Shown one piece after another: positions 11,701 through 25,690 of a DNA stretch of 64,000 nt. Under the pieces are notes generated by a model that was given only the letters and a program-made list of their open reading frames with translations, ran no database searches and was not told the origin of the DNA. Origin of the DNA: Mucor racemosus (lineage: Eukaryota > Mucoromycota > Mucoromycetes > Mucorales > Mucoraceae). The stretch spans positions 310,001-374,000 of the forward strand of contig JAPEHQ010000001.1 of assembly GCA_027405735.1 (NCBI GenBank), given 5' to 3'. The position numbers and the translations under genes are program-made. Within the stretch, counting starts at the first letter, position 1. Each line of letters begins with the position of its first letter.

Positions 11701-12324
11701 AAGTTTTTTATACTGAAATACGTTATAGAGTACTTTAAAACAAGTAAATTTTATTATTATTAGAAAGCGTTAGTATAGCTTAATTTCTCGTAGAGACATG
11801 AAGGCTCAAAGTTTTTGATTTTTAGTAGTAAAATACACATAAAAATCTGAAACATTAACACTGAAAAATTAATACCAACACCAAAAAAATAGGATATTTA
11901 AGGATACTCATTTTCATATTAAAGTTGAACATCTCAGGTACATTGGCATATAACTTTTTATTGGTGTTATTTAGTGAAAAAAAGTTGAGCAAGGATGAAA
12001 AGTGAAACCCAGTTTTCGAGAAGAAAGCAGTAAATTTTACCTGTTTTTGAGTTTTTCCTGAGAAATAAAATAAATTCAGGGATAGATAGCATAATATGAC
12101 CAATTCATATCTGTTAAGCAGTGTCTAAGACATATTACAAAAGTTGCTTAGTATGGGTTTAGACAATTTTCTCAAGTTATACTATATACACCATATTCTT
12201 TCATGTAAAAGATGGCCAATAAAGTACAATAATATATTCCTTTTAGTAATAATAAGCTTTGGGGGAGAAGATTAGATATAGAGTAATTAAATATTTTTGT
12301 ATGCTAAATTATTGAATAATCAAG
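11701..12324. other. Spacer downstream of the RasGAP gene
   Basis: AT-rich, with no supported gene. The minus-strand ORF at 11855-12103 has low-complexity composition and no recognised domain. Confidence 0.4.
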
Positions 12325-12412
12325 CGTGCGTGCGTATGCGTGTGCGTGTGCGTGTGCATGTGCATGTATATATATATATGTGTGTGTGCGTGCGTGTGTA
12401 TGTGTGTAAGTG
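12325..12412. repeat. GT/GCGT microsatellite
   Basis: Alternating purine-pyrimidine tract of GCGT, GTGT and TATA units interrupted by CATG. It lies about 80 bp past the stop of the RasGAP gene. Confidence 0.85.
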
Positions 12413-12490
12413 TGAAACAGCAATAATGAGTAAATGAATAAGTGTGGGATATATAATTTTTTTTTTTCAAGTTCAGTGAATCTAGAAGTT

Positions 12491-15400
12491 TTAAGCAATA
12501 ATCAATTCAATGATTTCACTTGCAAGTTTTGCATTTTGTAAGACATTAATAGAAGTGGCTCCAAATGTAGGGTCACCAAGCGCTGAAAAGCCAACACGTT
12601 CCAACAAGACCTTTTGACTAGGGCTGGCTTTACGAGAAGCATCACTAAAGGAGGAATCTGAACATGCCATTAAAAGAATTGATTTCACAGATTCAATGAT
12701 AGGTTGGCTTGTACTACTCAGTACTATTTGATTCATTTTAGGCAAAAGAGCATCATATCTATATGTTATGGGTTTGGTTAGTTTGGAAACATTTTTTTAA
12801 TTTCGTTTTGGTACGTACACAACAGAGAATATTTCAGGCATTGAACTGGCAGCTTCTGCAAGTAATCCATACAAAAAGAGTCTTTCATTTGTATTTTCAA
12901 CCATTTGCAATTGAGTAGCCAACATGGATATAAATAATAAAGCAGATGTTTCATCATTGATATCTAGTCTATCAAATACACCGTGATAGCTTGTAGTGAA
13001 CTCACCAGATCCATTATCATCTTCCTCAGTAAAATCGAAATCAGGGTCACTCAAACCAGCCAAACGTAAGACTTCCTTTAAAGCCTCATTTTTGACAGCA
13101 ATTGGTAATAAACCAGCAAGATAACCCAAGTTTTGTGAATCTACAATGTTCATATTGTCTGCATGTTTACATTCAATATCTAAAAATGTGGTTAAACCCT
13201 GGAAGATGATTTCTTTAGCGTTATTGTATCGCAATCCCTTCAAAAAGATGCTAGCAATAGCAAATGAAAAGTGAGAATCAAAGTTCACACCACACAATCT
13301 ATCGAGTTTACGAGCAACATCTACCAAGGGTTCACGTGCAGCAAGTAAGACATCAACTACGCTATCACCTGCGAAATATTCATCAGCATCAAGTGCACGA
13401 AGAATAGCAAGCAATAACTCAATTGCCATGCCGAATGTTGGACCATTGTTAATTTCAACTAGAGCAATTGCTATCCAAAAGAGTGGTAAAAGATATCTGG
13501 AATCAGAGGGTAGACTTTCAACAATATTCTTCAAGCACATCATGATACTGAGAACCAAGTTGGGATCTGATTCATTAAAAATAGCTAACGCACCTCTTAA
13601 TGCAACTAGAATTTGGTATAAAAGATCATCATCAACCTCTTCTCTACCAAGACAACCGAGAACAACAAATGCTTGTGGTTGAATAGCAGGGTTAAATTGG
13701 AAGGCTGTACTAGCAACCAAACTCATCCATCTAGCTCTCCAAGCATTAGCCATATCTATATATTAGAAATAGAAATAAATACGCAATAATAGAGCACCTG
13801 AATTGTTATTCTTGTTTACCTGCTGAAGGAGCACTATAAGTAATGACTTCCAATAAATTATTCACAATTGTTTCCAAAGCAAGGAGTGGAATAGGTTCTG
13901 ATACATCTGTCAATGTATCCTGACTAATTGTAAATGCATTGGCATGCGGTTTAAACAATCCAAACAAAAGACGGTATTTTGTATCAGAGATTTCACTCAA
14001 AACTAATTGCAATTTTTTGACATTTGCATCTTGGATTGGCATAGTTGTGCACAAAGATTGAATAATGTTTACAACAAGACCATGCACAGAAGCACGGATA
14101 ATGGTTGGACCTACACCCACAACAAGAGATACAATATGAAATATTTCAGGTACATAACTCTTTACAGGACCACGATTATTGAACGAGAGCATCAATACAA
14201 AACGTATGAGAATTGCAATTTCATTCCATGTCCAATGATCTGTAAGTGATCTTGAAGGTTTGAAAGATGTCTTTTGAAGGACTTTACGTAATCTAGCAAC
14301 CACTTTCCCTCTAACAGCAATGTTGGAAAGAGTAACAAATGTATCTGCCATGGCTTCAGCTTGAGGTGAACCTACACCGTTTTCAATGGAGAATTGAATG
14401 AATGAATCCAATACTAAATTGAGAATATCATCGATTTGACCAATTGTTTTCCAAATCTTGGCTTGAACGAGTTTATACATCTACATTAGGAATTAGTACA
14501 GATTGTACAAAGTTTGTACATAATAACTTACATCTGTACGAGCAACGGTCAAATCAATCAAATTTCTCAAAACTTCCTTTGTTTTAACAGTATCCTTGTC
14601 ATTCTCTACGTTTGAATTTTGACAGAATTTTGACAAATTGGGTAACCAAGGCATCATATAATCCAAACACAAGTATCGCAATGGTTCACTCGACTTTTGA
14701 AAACCAATGAAGCACTCGCTGAGGAATTCCAGTGTTAAATTCTGTTGATTTTGAGCAATCTTTTCACTGATATTGACGATAAAAGCGGTACTGTTGGCAG
14801 GGAGACAGAGATCTCTTGCATCTAGTAATTGATTACCTACTTCAAAGTGGAAAGTAATACTAATAGCGTACAAAAGATTATAAGCAGCAAGTCTTAAACT
14901 AGGATCGATACTTCCAATATTCAAAAGAGCCATGTTAAGTAATCTACCGGGTACATCATTTGGTCTAATGGTTCTTTCTGACATATTAATTGGTTTAGCC
15001 ATTTCTAATCTTCTTTTGTTATGGCGAATTGTCTAATACAACGGATTAGTTATTTCGAGATATCTTAATAGTTTACTATAACTTACATTCACAATTGCTT
15101 CTCGTTTCAAGGAGGTAAATACATGATAAGATTTTCCCTTGTTGTATTTAAAGTGAAACTCATTTGCGACTTCTTGATTCCGAGTATTAGTTACAATAGT
15201 AATATCATCAATTTCAGATATCAAGAATACATCATTAATGACAGTAGATACACCATACAAGAATTCTTGTTTGCGTACAGTCATTACTTGAACATATTCA
15301 GAGCTAACCTTGATGGTAATGGGAATATTCATTTTATATTGAGACAATCTATTAACAGGATGGAATACATGACATTGCTCAGTGTCAAGAGATGCTAATT

Positions 15401-18400
15401 TAATGAATGTTGTTAGTTTAATAAGGCTATAATCACTATTAAACATACTTACTGGTTGATTTAGGTAATCGAACTTCACTAGGATTGATGTATTCGTACA
15501 ATTCAGCGAGTGTCACAGCAAAGAATGTACGTTTGGTCATTTTGTGTGATAATGGACGTGGTAATTTCTTGACATATTTGCGCAAATGAGAATTTGGATT
15601 ATATACAAGAATTGTAGCGATATTATCAGATGCATCGAATGGCAAAAGTTGCAAGATTTGGCTGACATACTGAGTAGGAATCTCGTTGGCAGCACTAAAC
15701 AATGTCATGTCAATTACAATTTCCAAATTCTTGTTCGATGCTCGCTCCATAGTCTATTACAGTCAATTCTGTCAGTCATCATAATTATCAAGCAGAATTG
15801 TATTATTTTACCTGTAAAATGTGATATACCATCAATTCAAAATCAATACTATCAGCAATGATGTTTCTAGCAATGAAATAAAACACTGGTCTATTTGATT
15901 TGGATACACCGCCTTCGTAAAAGATATTTTTTGATACAATAGATTCAACACTACGATGACTATTTCTACGCATGAATTCTGCATATAATTGATTAGCAGC
16001 AGCAAATGTGTAGCTTCTCAATCCACTGAATTCCTGTTTGGAAATCTCTGGTGGTCTACCCAATTGAGCCAACAAATTAGAAAATCTATCAAATTGTCGT
16101 TTCCATTGCGAAGCGCTTTCTTGATCTGCATATTGACGCATTCGACGAGTAGCTAATTCTCTTGAAATACGTTCCATGTTATCAAACAATACACGATGCA
16201 AGCAGCTGTAATCTTTGTCTTCCATAGGTCGAATTTCAAGTGAAGTATCTTCGGTATTAATTGAGCTGATAACGCTAGTTGTATCACTTTTAACACCAAG
16301 ACTATTTGTACGTTCCATAGCTGGTGGAGTAGTGGTAATAGCTGCGAGAGAAGGAACATTGGAGATTTCACGCAAGAAGCTTGTAACTTTATAAATATTG
16401 CTAGTTAAAAAGTCATTCAATACAATCATGTAGGTTTCTTTTGCACCAAATAAAACATTGTTGGCAAGATTCTGAATTACTTTGGTAGCAATTAAATGAC
16501 CACGCTTCATATCACGAGATACAACAACGTTGGATTTGATCAATCCTTCGGATTCGGGTGATACAATAGCAGGACAGAAGAAACGCAAAAAGATAAAGGC
16601 ACCTACTGCTGTATATTTGGCTTCGGGATAGCGTTCACGCACAGATGTCAATATGCAATGACACACTTCACGAAATGCTCTGGGCGCTTCGTTGGCAGAA
16701 GCACAAATGGCATTCAGGAACAATTCCGTAGCACTCACGACATTTTGCTTATTTTTAGATACATCTTCACCACTGCCAACCTTGGAAGGATCTAATTCAA
16801 AAGTTCTTTCTTCCAATGGTTTCTCGGCTAGTTTAATAAATACAGGTTGAAGAACTGATCTTACATAATCTGCTCCATTTTGCTTTGCGAATACGGATAA
16901 AAGTCTTGTAGCAATACTTGTTCTTCTTAATAATTCAGTTTCACTATCTGTTTTTGAATATAATAAATTAGTACATGTTGTTTGAAACAAACTATATTGC
17001 TATATTTACCTGTATTTTGCACTTCTTTCTGGATCACAGCTTTAAGTAAAGCCAAGGATCTTCCCCTAGATGAGAAGCATGCAAGCAATGCATTTGCAGC
17101 ATCTTCAATATCGGAAGCAGGACATACATCACAAAGAGATAAAGCAATATTAAGATCAACACCAACCAGCATCTAAAGACAAGTAAGAATTAGATCATGA
17201 AAACCAATTATGAAATCAATACTTACATCAACCAATTTTTCGTATCGATCTGTAATTACAGTTTCGGCCAATGTCTCAAATTCAGTACCTTGATTCAAAA
17301 TATTTGTTAAAACTTTCATATAAGCAGTTCGCATTTGAGGATCATCATGATAACCCATTGACAGGGAATATTTAAGGCCTGCATCTACATTAGCACTTAG
17401 TAGATTTGACATTGCGAGAATTGTGCTCTCCTTTAAGGGAGCTAAATAAGTCGACATGCTCTCCTTGTTCTAAAAAAGTCCAATCTGTTTAGCGCACAAA
17501 CATTTTACATTTAGAAAAAACTATTACCTTTCCATTAGTATATGAATTGATATCTGGATGACGAAGACGATGTACAGAATTATCAGATTCAGTCTCTGAA
17601 TCTCTACATCTGTTAAGTAATTTGAGGAAAAAGGTGAAATACTTGAAAAAGATTCGACTTTTGATAGGAGTAGAATCAGCTTCATGCACAGGGTCGGCAG
17701 ATTGTAGAGGTAATTGATGTAATAAACCCACAATTGTATTTAAACAAGCTAAATCGAGCTCTCTGTGTAATTTCTCACTTTGTGTGATTTCAAATGAAGA
17801 ATACTGACCTGCAGAAGATTCCGGTTTCTAATACAATTTGTTTGAATTATATTAATATAATATATATATATATATATACATAGAGAGAGAGAAATCATAT
17901 CAACTTACTAGAGAGAAATCACTTGTCCATTCAACAATGATTTCAAGTAATTTGTTTCTTAATCTAAATTCTTGACGCAAAGTTACTTTATCTTTCTTCA
18001 TCATTAGAACTTCGGTCAATTGACAGAATTTGATCTTGATTTTCAAAGCAGATTGTCCACTTCCAAGTTTGTTTAAATATTTAGCATATTGATTGATAAG
18101 GCTACTAAAGTCAACAGTCAATAAGTTTTCTGGTGAATCTTCCATACGATCCAAAACAAGTTTCAAAACACTAATGGCTTGTTCAACAAAGAGAGTATTT
18201 CTACCACTGCAAATTGGGTCACCATCAGGACCAAAGTATTTGGCTAATACAGTTTCCATGTAGCGGAAAAGCATTGGATATAAAGCGGGTGATAGATCAG
18301 TACCTAAAATCTCTTTAACCCATTCACGGACAATAATGTTATCGCACAACAACAAATCAACCATGTCTACTACAAATTTATTCACCATTGCAGAAGATTC

Positions 18401-19524
18401 AGTAGGTGCTGAAATACGTCTAAATGCAGATTGTTCATTGAAACCTCCACGAGGTGTTGCTGGTGATGTAGGTGTAGTTGGTGTTGTATCAGCCATTAAA
18501 CAAATACCACCAAGTGCTGCTAAAAATCCTGCATAATTTTGCCATTCTGAAGATTTATCATCATCATTAAAGGCGTTAGTTTCAGGTCTATTTACTACAG
18601 AGAAAGACTGAGTTTGTCTATTTGATGAGGATGTAGGATTTCTAAGTTTGTCATGCCATGCTTGACCTCCTTTCTTTGCATTATTGTTATTTATGTTGAT
18701 GTTTTCTTGAATATCGTCTTTAGAATCATCATGAGGCTTTAACATGGAGGGTGTCATGTATTTCCATCGTTTAAAAGCTTCCTCCCAAGCAGCAAGATTA
18801 CCAGGTGCGTAATGTGTCATCATGCGCAAAAGCTTTCGAATTTGCTTTTGTTGTGATTTTCTACCAGTAACGATGCCATTATTAGCTGATAATTGTTGAT
18901 ATATAGGTAAATTCTCTACCACCATGAGAATAGCTTGATGTGGATCATCAGCACTGTCAGTAAGTTGTGATTCAGTGCAGATATGACCAAAACAAGCAAT
19001 TGCAGATGTACAAATCTCGATGTCAGAAGAACATAACAAGACTAATAATGCTACTTCTAAACCAATAGATGCTTGTAATCTCTCTCTTGCGTCTGATCCT
19101 TGCATTGCTATATCCTAGTGACCATAAGATATGTTAATTGATGCAAAATCACTCGTAAATCTTATATATTATGTACCTGATGCATTCTCAGGAAAGAATT
19201 TCTCGATTCAAACAGTTTTTTAAGTAATTCCAATAATCGCTTTATTCCATCATCTCGTTCACGATTATCTAGTAACTGTTTGGCCAATGTAAATACAATT
19301 TGAGACGATATTTTCCAGAAAGATTCAATGAAATTGGGTGATGGACTCCATTCTACAATATAAGTTGGCGAATGTAATTTGAATAGGCACATGGAGGCTG
19401 CATCTCTAACATATTGATTGCTTTCTCTTAGACAGTTTGTAATAGAAACTAAAGCTGCTGCATTCTTTTCAAATCGATCTTCACTTTCGCCCTGATAAAA
19501 TATCGTTAGAATCTCTTTTATCTA

Positions 19525-19566
<42 letters not shown>

Positions 19567-21690
19567 CCTTGATTGCAATTTTAGGATCTATTTGATATAA
19601 CCGCAACATGTCAAGAATTAATTCTAAGCGCTCACTACTTTGATCTACCCGAGTAATGTCTTTTCTAGACTTTTTGTCATTCGCAGAATTACTGATAATA
19701 TTTTTGCGAGAATTGGGGCCATAATTAATGCTACCTGAATCCATTTTTGAATAATCTTTGCTGGTAAATTCGATAAATAATTTCCTCAGTGGTCCCGATA
19801 ATGAATCATATAAAACTGTTACTGAAGGGTTCCAAGGAAGTCGATTTTCTTCTGAAGCAATAGCTAAACAAGCCTTTACTAAACTAATTTTAAATAAAGT
19901 AGGTGCACGCTGATCAAGACAAGCCGGGAACAAGCTTCGCAATGCATGTCTAGGATTTAAACGGAACATGGCAACTAAACAATCTGCTAATAATGAGCGA
20001 TGGTCAATGATAATACCTAATCCACTCATTAGACTATCTGCAATCAAGGGCTTTTCAGGATCAAACAATTGTCCTCTTAATTCATTTTCTACATCAGGAA
20101 CTATATGTCGAAGTGCTGAAGCATCAGATTTTGCAACATAAGTTGCAGCTTTACAAATATCTACGTAACAAATTGCTGCTAATTCTGCCATTCTACCGGG
20201 TTTTAATGAATTTTTGAGTGTCGCAAGAAACAAGGTCTTTTTTGTATTCACATTGCGATGTCCATCTGGATTTGCAGAAGAGTATAAAATGTCAGGACAA
20301 AGGATTAAAAGCATTGTTTGTAATGGCCACAGAATAGCCTTCTTTCTAGTTGTGTCCGCTAATGATAAACATATTTCGAATAATACATCTGGACCACCTT
20401 CTAATTTCTTTTGGTTTTGACATAATTGCATAAATTCACCAGGATAAGTCTCGATCCAACCCCAAATTGCTCTTCGTAAAATTGCAGCAACAATTAGTTG
20501 TGATGATTTCTTTAGACTTGAAAAACTATTACAGAGTTCTGCGTATCCATAAAATGATTTTAGCATAAAATTTCGTAATAATCATCAAATCAATTCGTAC
20601 CTGAAAGAACTACACTAAGTCTCTTTGAGTTTAATGAACAACATTCTAATAATCTCATATCAGATGTTTCTGGATTTTCGTCTGCAGTTGTTGATAAATA
20701 GAGAATACGCATTTTTATCTTTGAAAATACAACATTCCAGTTACTAGCACTTAAATAGGCTATTACTCTACTTGAAGCTTTGTAAATATCAAGTACAATA
20801 TCAGCAGATGTTCGAGAAATGTTGCTAGCAGTGTAATATTCTGTTCTAGTGATTTGAGTGACATGATTTGTAGCTTGCCCGTATTCTCTCTCTTCCATAA
20901 TAGTTGTTTGATGCATAATTCGAGATATAACATTAACAATACTTTTTGCAATGGCATCATCAAAAGGTGGTGGATCTTCCATTTCAATTGGGAGCGGACC
21001 ATCTGCTATAGACCATCTACTATGATGTGTTGAACTATCTAAACTATGTATTGAGCCTTCATATCCACCAGCTGTGGAAGCAGCTTTTGCAGATGAATTA
21101 TCTGATTTGACATCTCGTACATATTGCCAATGGTGCTGCATACAGGCAGACAACATACGGAGTACGAATAGTTGAGATTGTAAATTCTCGTACGGGAAAT
21201 GTTCCTCATTTGATGGCATCTAATGTGTATTTCGTTATTTTACATGTGCTTTTTATAAATGTTTTTGTAAAGTTTGTACCTTGATACTATCGAGCAGATT
21301 CAACAAGGTAATTGTAATTGTCGGTAATCTAAATTTCGATAGTTCAATCAAAGCAGCAACTAAATGTGGAATCGAGATTAGCTTAACCCAGAAGGTTTCA
21401 TACCCCCACTCTTTTCCATCATATAAAATCTGTACCTCTGGAAAAAAAATATTATTAATTACTAATTCCATGATTTATATAAATAACAATTACATACGTT
21501 TGATTTACAAGCGGATCATTTTCTAGAACTTCTAATTTCTTTCCACTGTTGCTAGGCAACTAGAAAAAAAAATTGATAAATTTGAATTAAGCTTTTCATT
21601 ATGTTTTCTTTTTGCTCTTTGTTACTGTTCATTTACCCTGACAAGTATACGATTCACTAAGCTCGCGATAAGCTTTGTATCTGGACTCAT
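12491..21690 (-). CDS. Neurofibromin/Ira-type Ras GTPase-activating protein (about 17 exons)
   Basis: Exons, high to low: 21690..21637, 21559..21498, about 21437..21280, 21219..20601, 20538..19568, 19491..19177, 19114..17909, 17827..17528, 17469..17227, 17172..17010, 16947..15812, 15753..15453, 15394..15087, 15032..14532, 14480..13820, 13755..12819, 12758..12491. This gives about 2,730 codons, close to neurofibromin. All junctions agree in phase except exon 2 to 3, which is off by one and unresolved. The GAP domain spans exons 10-11: ELLRRTSIATR fits the arginine-finger loop (ELFRGNSLASK in NF1) and FLRFFCPAIVSP is the FLR signature. A Sec14/CRAL-TRIO-like module (VFYFIARNI, LEIVIDMTLFS, IATILVYNPNSHLRKYVKKL) and a PH-like module follow, then helical repeats. 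Its predicted role is to accelerate GTP hydrolysis on Ras, damping growth and cAMP signalling. Confidence 0.93.
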
Positions 21691-24689
21691 TTATGATTTA
21701 TAAATCAAAATATCATACAATAATTGTGAAATGTTATAATGGATTTCTGAAAAAAATGCAAGTAAAAAGAGAAAAACAAGATTTGAAGGTTACAAGAAAG
21801 AAAACAAAGAAGGAAGGGAGAGGAACAAGAAAAGATGTGGTTAAAAGAACCAAAATAAAAACTGAATTAAGCCCTTTGCACACCCAAAGGACATTATTTT
21901 GCTCGGGGCAAAGCGGGGTTAAGGTGAAAAAAGACCCTCATTTAATAGGAGTGAATCTAAAGGATAGATTGGTTGGTTGACATTGTGCACCCCCCCTCTT
22001 TTGTTCATAATAACCTCGAATAAACCCTCCAAAAATACCGGCTAAACCTTTGACAGGTATGAACATGTTGCAATAAAGTCAACATATTATTAATGTTCTT
22101 TTGCTCTTTTGACTCAACATATTTTGATATTATAAAATATACATTTAGTATTAGTTTTCGTGTCCCTGGCAAATGACAGGTACCTGCTTTTTCAAATGGA
22201 ACATTGCCCAGCCAATTTTAAGATTTTGTTATTACATGTTACTCAGCAAATCTCAAAGCTTCATCTAATAGTTTACTGCGCATATTAATATGTATTTTAT
22301 GCATTTGCTAATGACTCTGAAGCTTGTTTGACAAGGGGAAACACATTATTCATAATAAGACTGGCATAATTGCTTCTTTAGAAAAGATATATATCAAGTA
22401 ATTTATAATGAATCAAGATACTAGTTCTTGTTTTATAATGTATGTCATTGAACTTGATAAATGAATCATCTATCTTTTTTTTTTTTAATTGAATAGTATT
22501 ATATACTTGTTGTTTAGCCATGCAATTTATGTATAAAAAATCTCGGTTCATTGATCATGCTAATCATGCTTTTATATGCCTTGATTGCTTCATTTATTAA
22601 TTACACCATGCAGAAAAAAATTTAGTGGTTGCTATGGTAAAACTTTGTTCCTGAATTCTAATCAATTTCGTTGCTATGGTAATTTATTTTTATATATATA
22701 ACAATTCTACGACTCCTGAATGCTACTACATCTACTGCAATGATCTTCAAAGATCTCTTAAATTTAACTGCTACTGTAAATGGTAATTACAAGCAAAACA
22801 AGATCCCCTTGATTTAATAAATTTGACCTGTAAAACCCGAAATTTGGTAAAAATTTCCATGTACAGTAGAAACACCTGTATTCAATCAGGCCACTTTCCC
22901 AAGATTTATAATAATAACAGTAATATAAAAATAAAAATAAAAACCCTTTTATTCATGTGTAACAAAATTGATATAAATGGTAAATTGAGTGCCTCTGGTA
23001 ATTTGGGAAAACCCCTTCATAATTCGTTCGTTTTGAAAGATGCTACAATGGTTTGATTTGCCTATTTAAAGTTCCTTTTAAAGAGGATTTAACTAGAAAC
23101 AAGCCAATAATTCCACTTTTGATTATTTATATAGATAAATCTGGCTGTATATATATATATATATATATAAGATTGTATACTTATTATATAATCAAATGCA
23201 GCTATAGTTTATAATGTATTATACCACTTTTTTTTGTGAAAAAAAAACTATACTCGTTTGCAATTACAAACTGTACACACTAGATCTGTGTTACATGTTA
23301 CATGTTACATTGAGTTACATATAGCTGTATCTAGCATAGAAGCAAAAAGATGAAAAAGTGGTTTAATTTCAACAGTTGCAGTTCTCCTGCAAAATATATA
23401 ATGAATTAGCAAAAGTTTTCATTGAACATAAAGATGTAAAATATAGCTTTAATTGCTGTGTCGAGAAGTACAAAATTGTATGCATTTTTTTTCCTTACAT
23501 GAAAATTCATGTTCAAATGCAGGAGGTTGAATTAATGTACGACATTATTTACTACATTGTAATTAAAAGCGAATTTTCCTCTCTCTATTTCTCTTCATTT
23601 CAATGGCTATCTGCTATAAAGTTTATGAATATGTATAATTGACAAGTCTAGTGTTACAGAAAACCAACACATTGAACAGCAAGTTATATTGAAGTTATTT
23701 ATTGAATTGTCATAGAGTACAGATAACTTAATTTATAGTTACAAAATTAATATTTGCAGTGCCAAAGAACATGATCGTTGGGCATTACGTATATTTATAT
23801 TGACTTTAATTTGTACCTCAAGAAAAATCGTTTTTATAGCATGATTAATCATCATGCTTGTTTCTTAATAGGCCTTTATTACTGCATTCTCATCTAAATA
23901 TTCCTTTGTAAGCTATAAGCAAAGTAATTAACAACATTCGAGTATTTTTTTGTTCAAGCAAAAAAAAAAAAAAAATTAATTTATAATAATCCCATGTCTT
24001 CAGTTAAGCTCACTTTATCTTAATGATTTGAAACATCACACAGCTCTTGAGAGTTGATAGGTGCTCTTTGCATAATGGACTACAGTATAACGGTTGTGCT
24101 AATATCAACTTATTTGAAGTATAATCACATATAATTTATCAATTTTGTAAGGTCGAATTGTGAAAAACTACCACGAAAAATTACTATTTTATTCAATATT
24201 TCGGTGATTACATACACAGTTGTACAATTAGAATGCATGACTAGAGGACAACTGGGAAATATATATATGAATATGAACGGTAGATTTTCTAAATAATGTT
24301 TGAAGATTGGAAGAAGAGTTGAGAAGTAATTTCAATTTATCGGAACAGAGCCTTATTTTTTTTCAGAAATAGGACCGGCTTGCAATTGTTGAATGTCTTT
24401 ATTACAGAAAAACCAACAGTAGGACGAAAAATAAGAAAGTGCACCAAAGATACTGCTATAAAATATAGTGTTAGGTACTTTTATCTATTGCAAGTTCTGA
24501 GTTAGAGAAAATTCTTTGTATTTTAGATTTTAGTATTTTACCATTAAAAAACCAGAAATATATTGAAAAATATCAATACGAGAAATTTGCTAAACCACAG
24601 TTATTTAAATCGACATTTTTTTGAATAAAACAGATGTAAAACACATTGAACTAAGGCTTTCATTAGACTTAAATAGGATGCTTACTTAT
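21691..24689. other. Long intergenic region
   Basis: AT-rich, with A/T runs, a (TA) run near 23149 and TTACATG tandem words near 23292. ORFs at 21675-21980 (Lys-rich), 22823-23056 and 23376-23642 have skewed low-complexity composition, no splice-compatible partners and no known motif. It probably contains the RasGAP promoter next to 21690. Confidence 0.4.
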
Positions 24690-25030
24690 TAACTTTGGTA
24701 GTTGTCATTGGCATATATGCTGGTTTTACCTGATTTGGCACTATTTCTAATTTGAACTGGATTACCAGGCCACAGACTTACTCAAAAAGTGAGTGCTTAA
24801 ATCCTACAATTTAACCAGCAAATTAATAGAATGCTAAAGTTATAAATCTGGATACTACTACAGCGATAGTATATATTTTGAAGCTTGCAACCCATTTGGA
24901 TCAATATTCATTGATTTCGAGCATTTTTCCAGTTGCTAAATTTCTTTCAAACAAAAGAAAAGACTTTTTTTTCTTAAAAACCTGTTCAAAAATCCTTCAA
25001 AAACAGCCATTAGTGAATTAAATCAAGATA
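24690..25030 (+). repeat. Interspersed repeat G, copy 1
   Basis: Matches 58085-58416: GTAGTTGTCATTGGCATATA, TGCTGGTTTT, ATTTCTAATTTGA, TTGGATCAATATTCATT and GCATTTTTC-AGTTG. The family is unknown and no coding potential is seen. Confidence 0.6.
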
Positions 25031-25690
25031 TGTTCTTCATACATCTACTGTATAAGTACAGCTTTATATCATAGGTGTCATGCTGTAGAAGGTTGTATTT
25101 TGTTCAGGTGATCAGGAATACTTCCTGTTACAGGCACCAGCAATATAGAGTTTCCTGGCTATGCTTGTTCGTATCTGATTGGAACTCAGTCCTTATGGAA
25201 CGAGATTCAGGTACGAATCGAGATCAGTTATTTGTCTGAAATGACAATGGCAACTTTGGTCTATAAAAAGTGTCATTTCATTGCACACAGATAGATCTAA
25301 CTGATTGAAAGCTACTACGCATTTTTTGTTTCGGCGAAAAATATTTGTTACGCCAGGAGATTATATCAATCTCAAAATTAAAATATATACTAAATCGTTA
25401 CATAAAAATAAAGGAAAAATGTTATAAAATAAAAGAGTATAATAAAATTAAGGAACTTTATTATAAAAAGATCGAAACATCTTCTTTTATATTCACATTC
25501 TCTAATTATATGACTAATCTAAAATGAGTCTATTTATATATATTTATATATATATATATTCAATCAAGTCTAGGTGATACACACTAGTTCCACATTCCTC
25601 AATACGTACAGTATAAACTGAGCTTTATAACACAATACACAGCAATGTAGAACTTATCATAGCAGACTGCGTCGTAATCTTAACCAACGA
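25031..25690. other. Spacer between repeats G and H
   Basis: No gene is supported. A CTATAAAAAG box near 25260 could belong to an unrecognised LTR. The 60-aa ORF at 25345 is Lys/Ile-rich and not convincing. Confidence 0.35.

Noticed and set aside
23376..23642. 88-aa ORF
   Set aside because: Low-complexity AT-driven composition, no recognised motif, no flanking splice partners.
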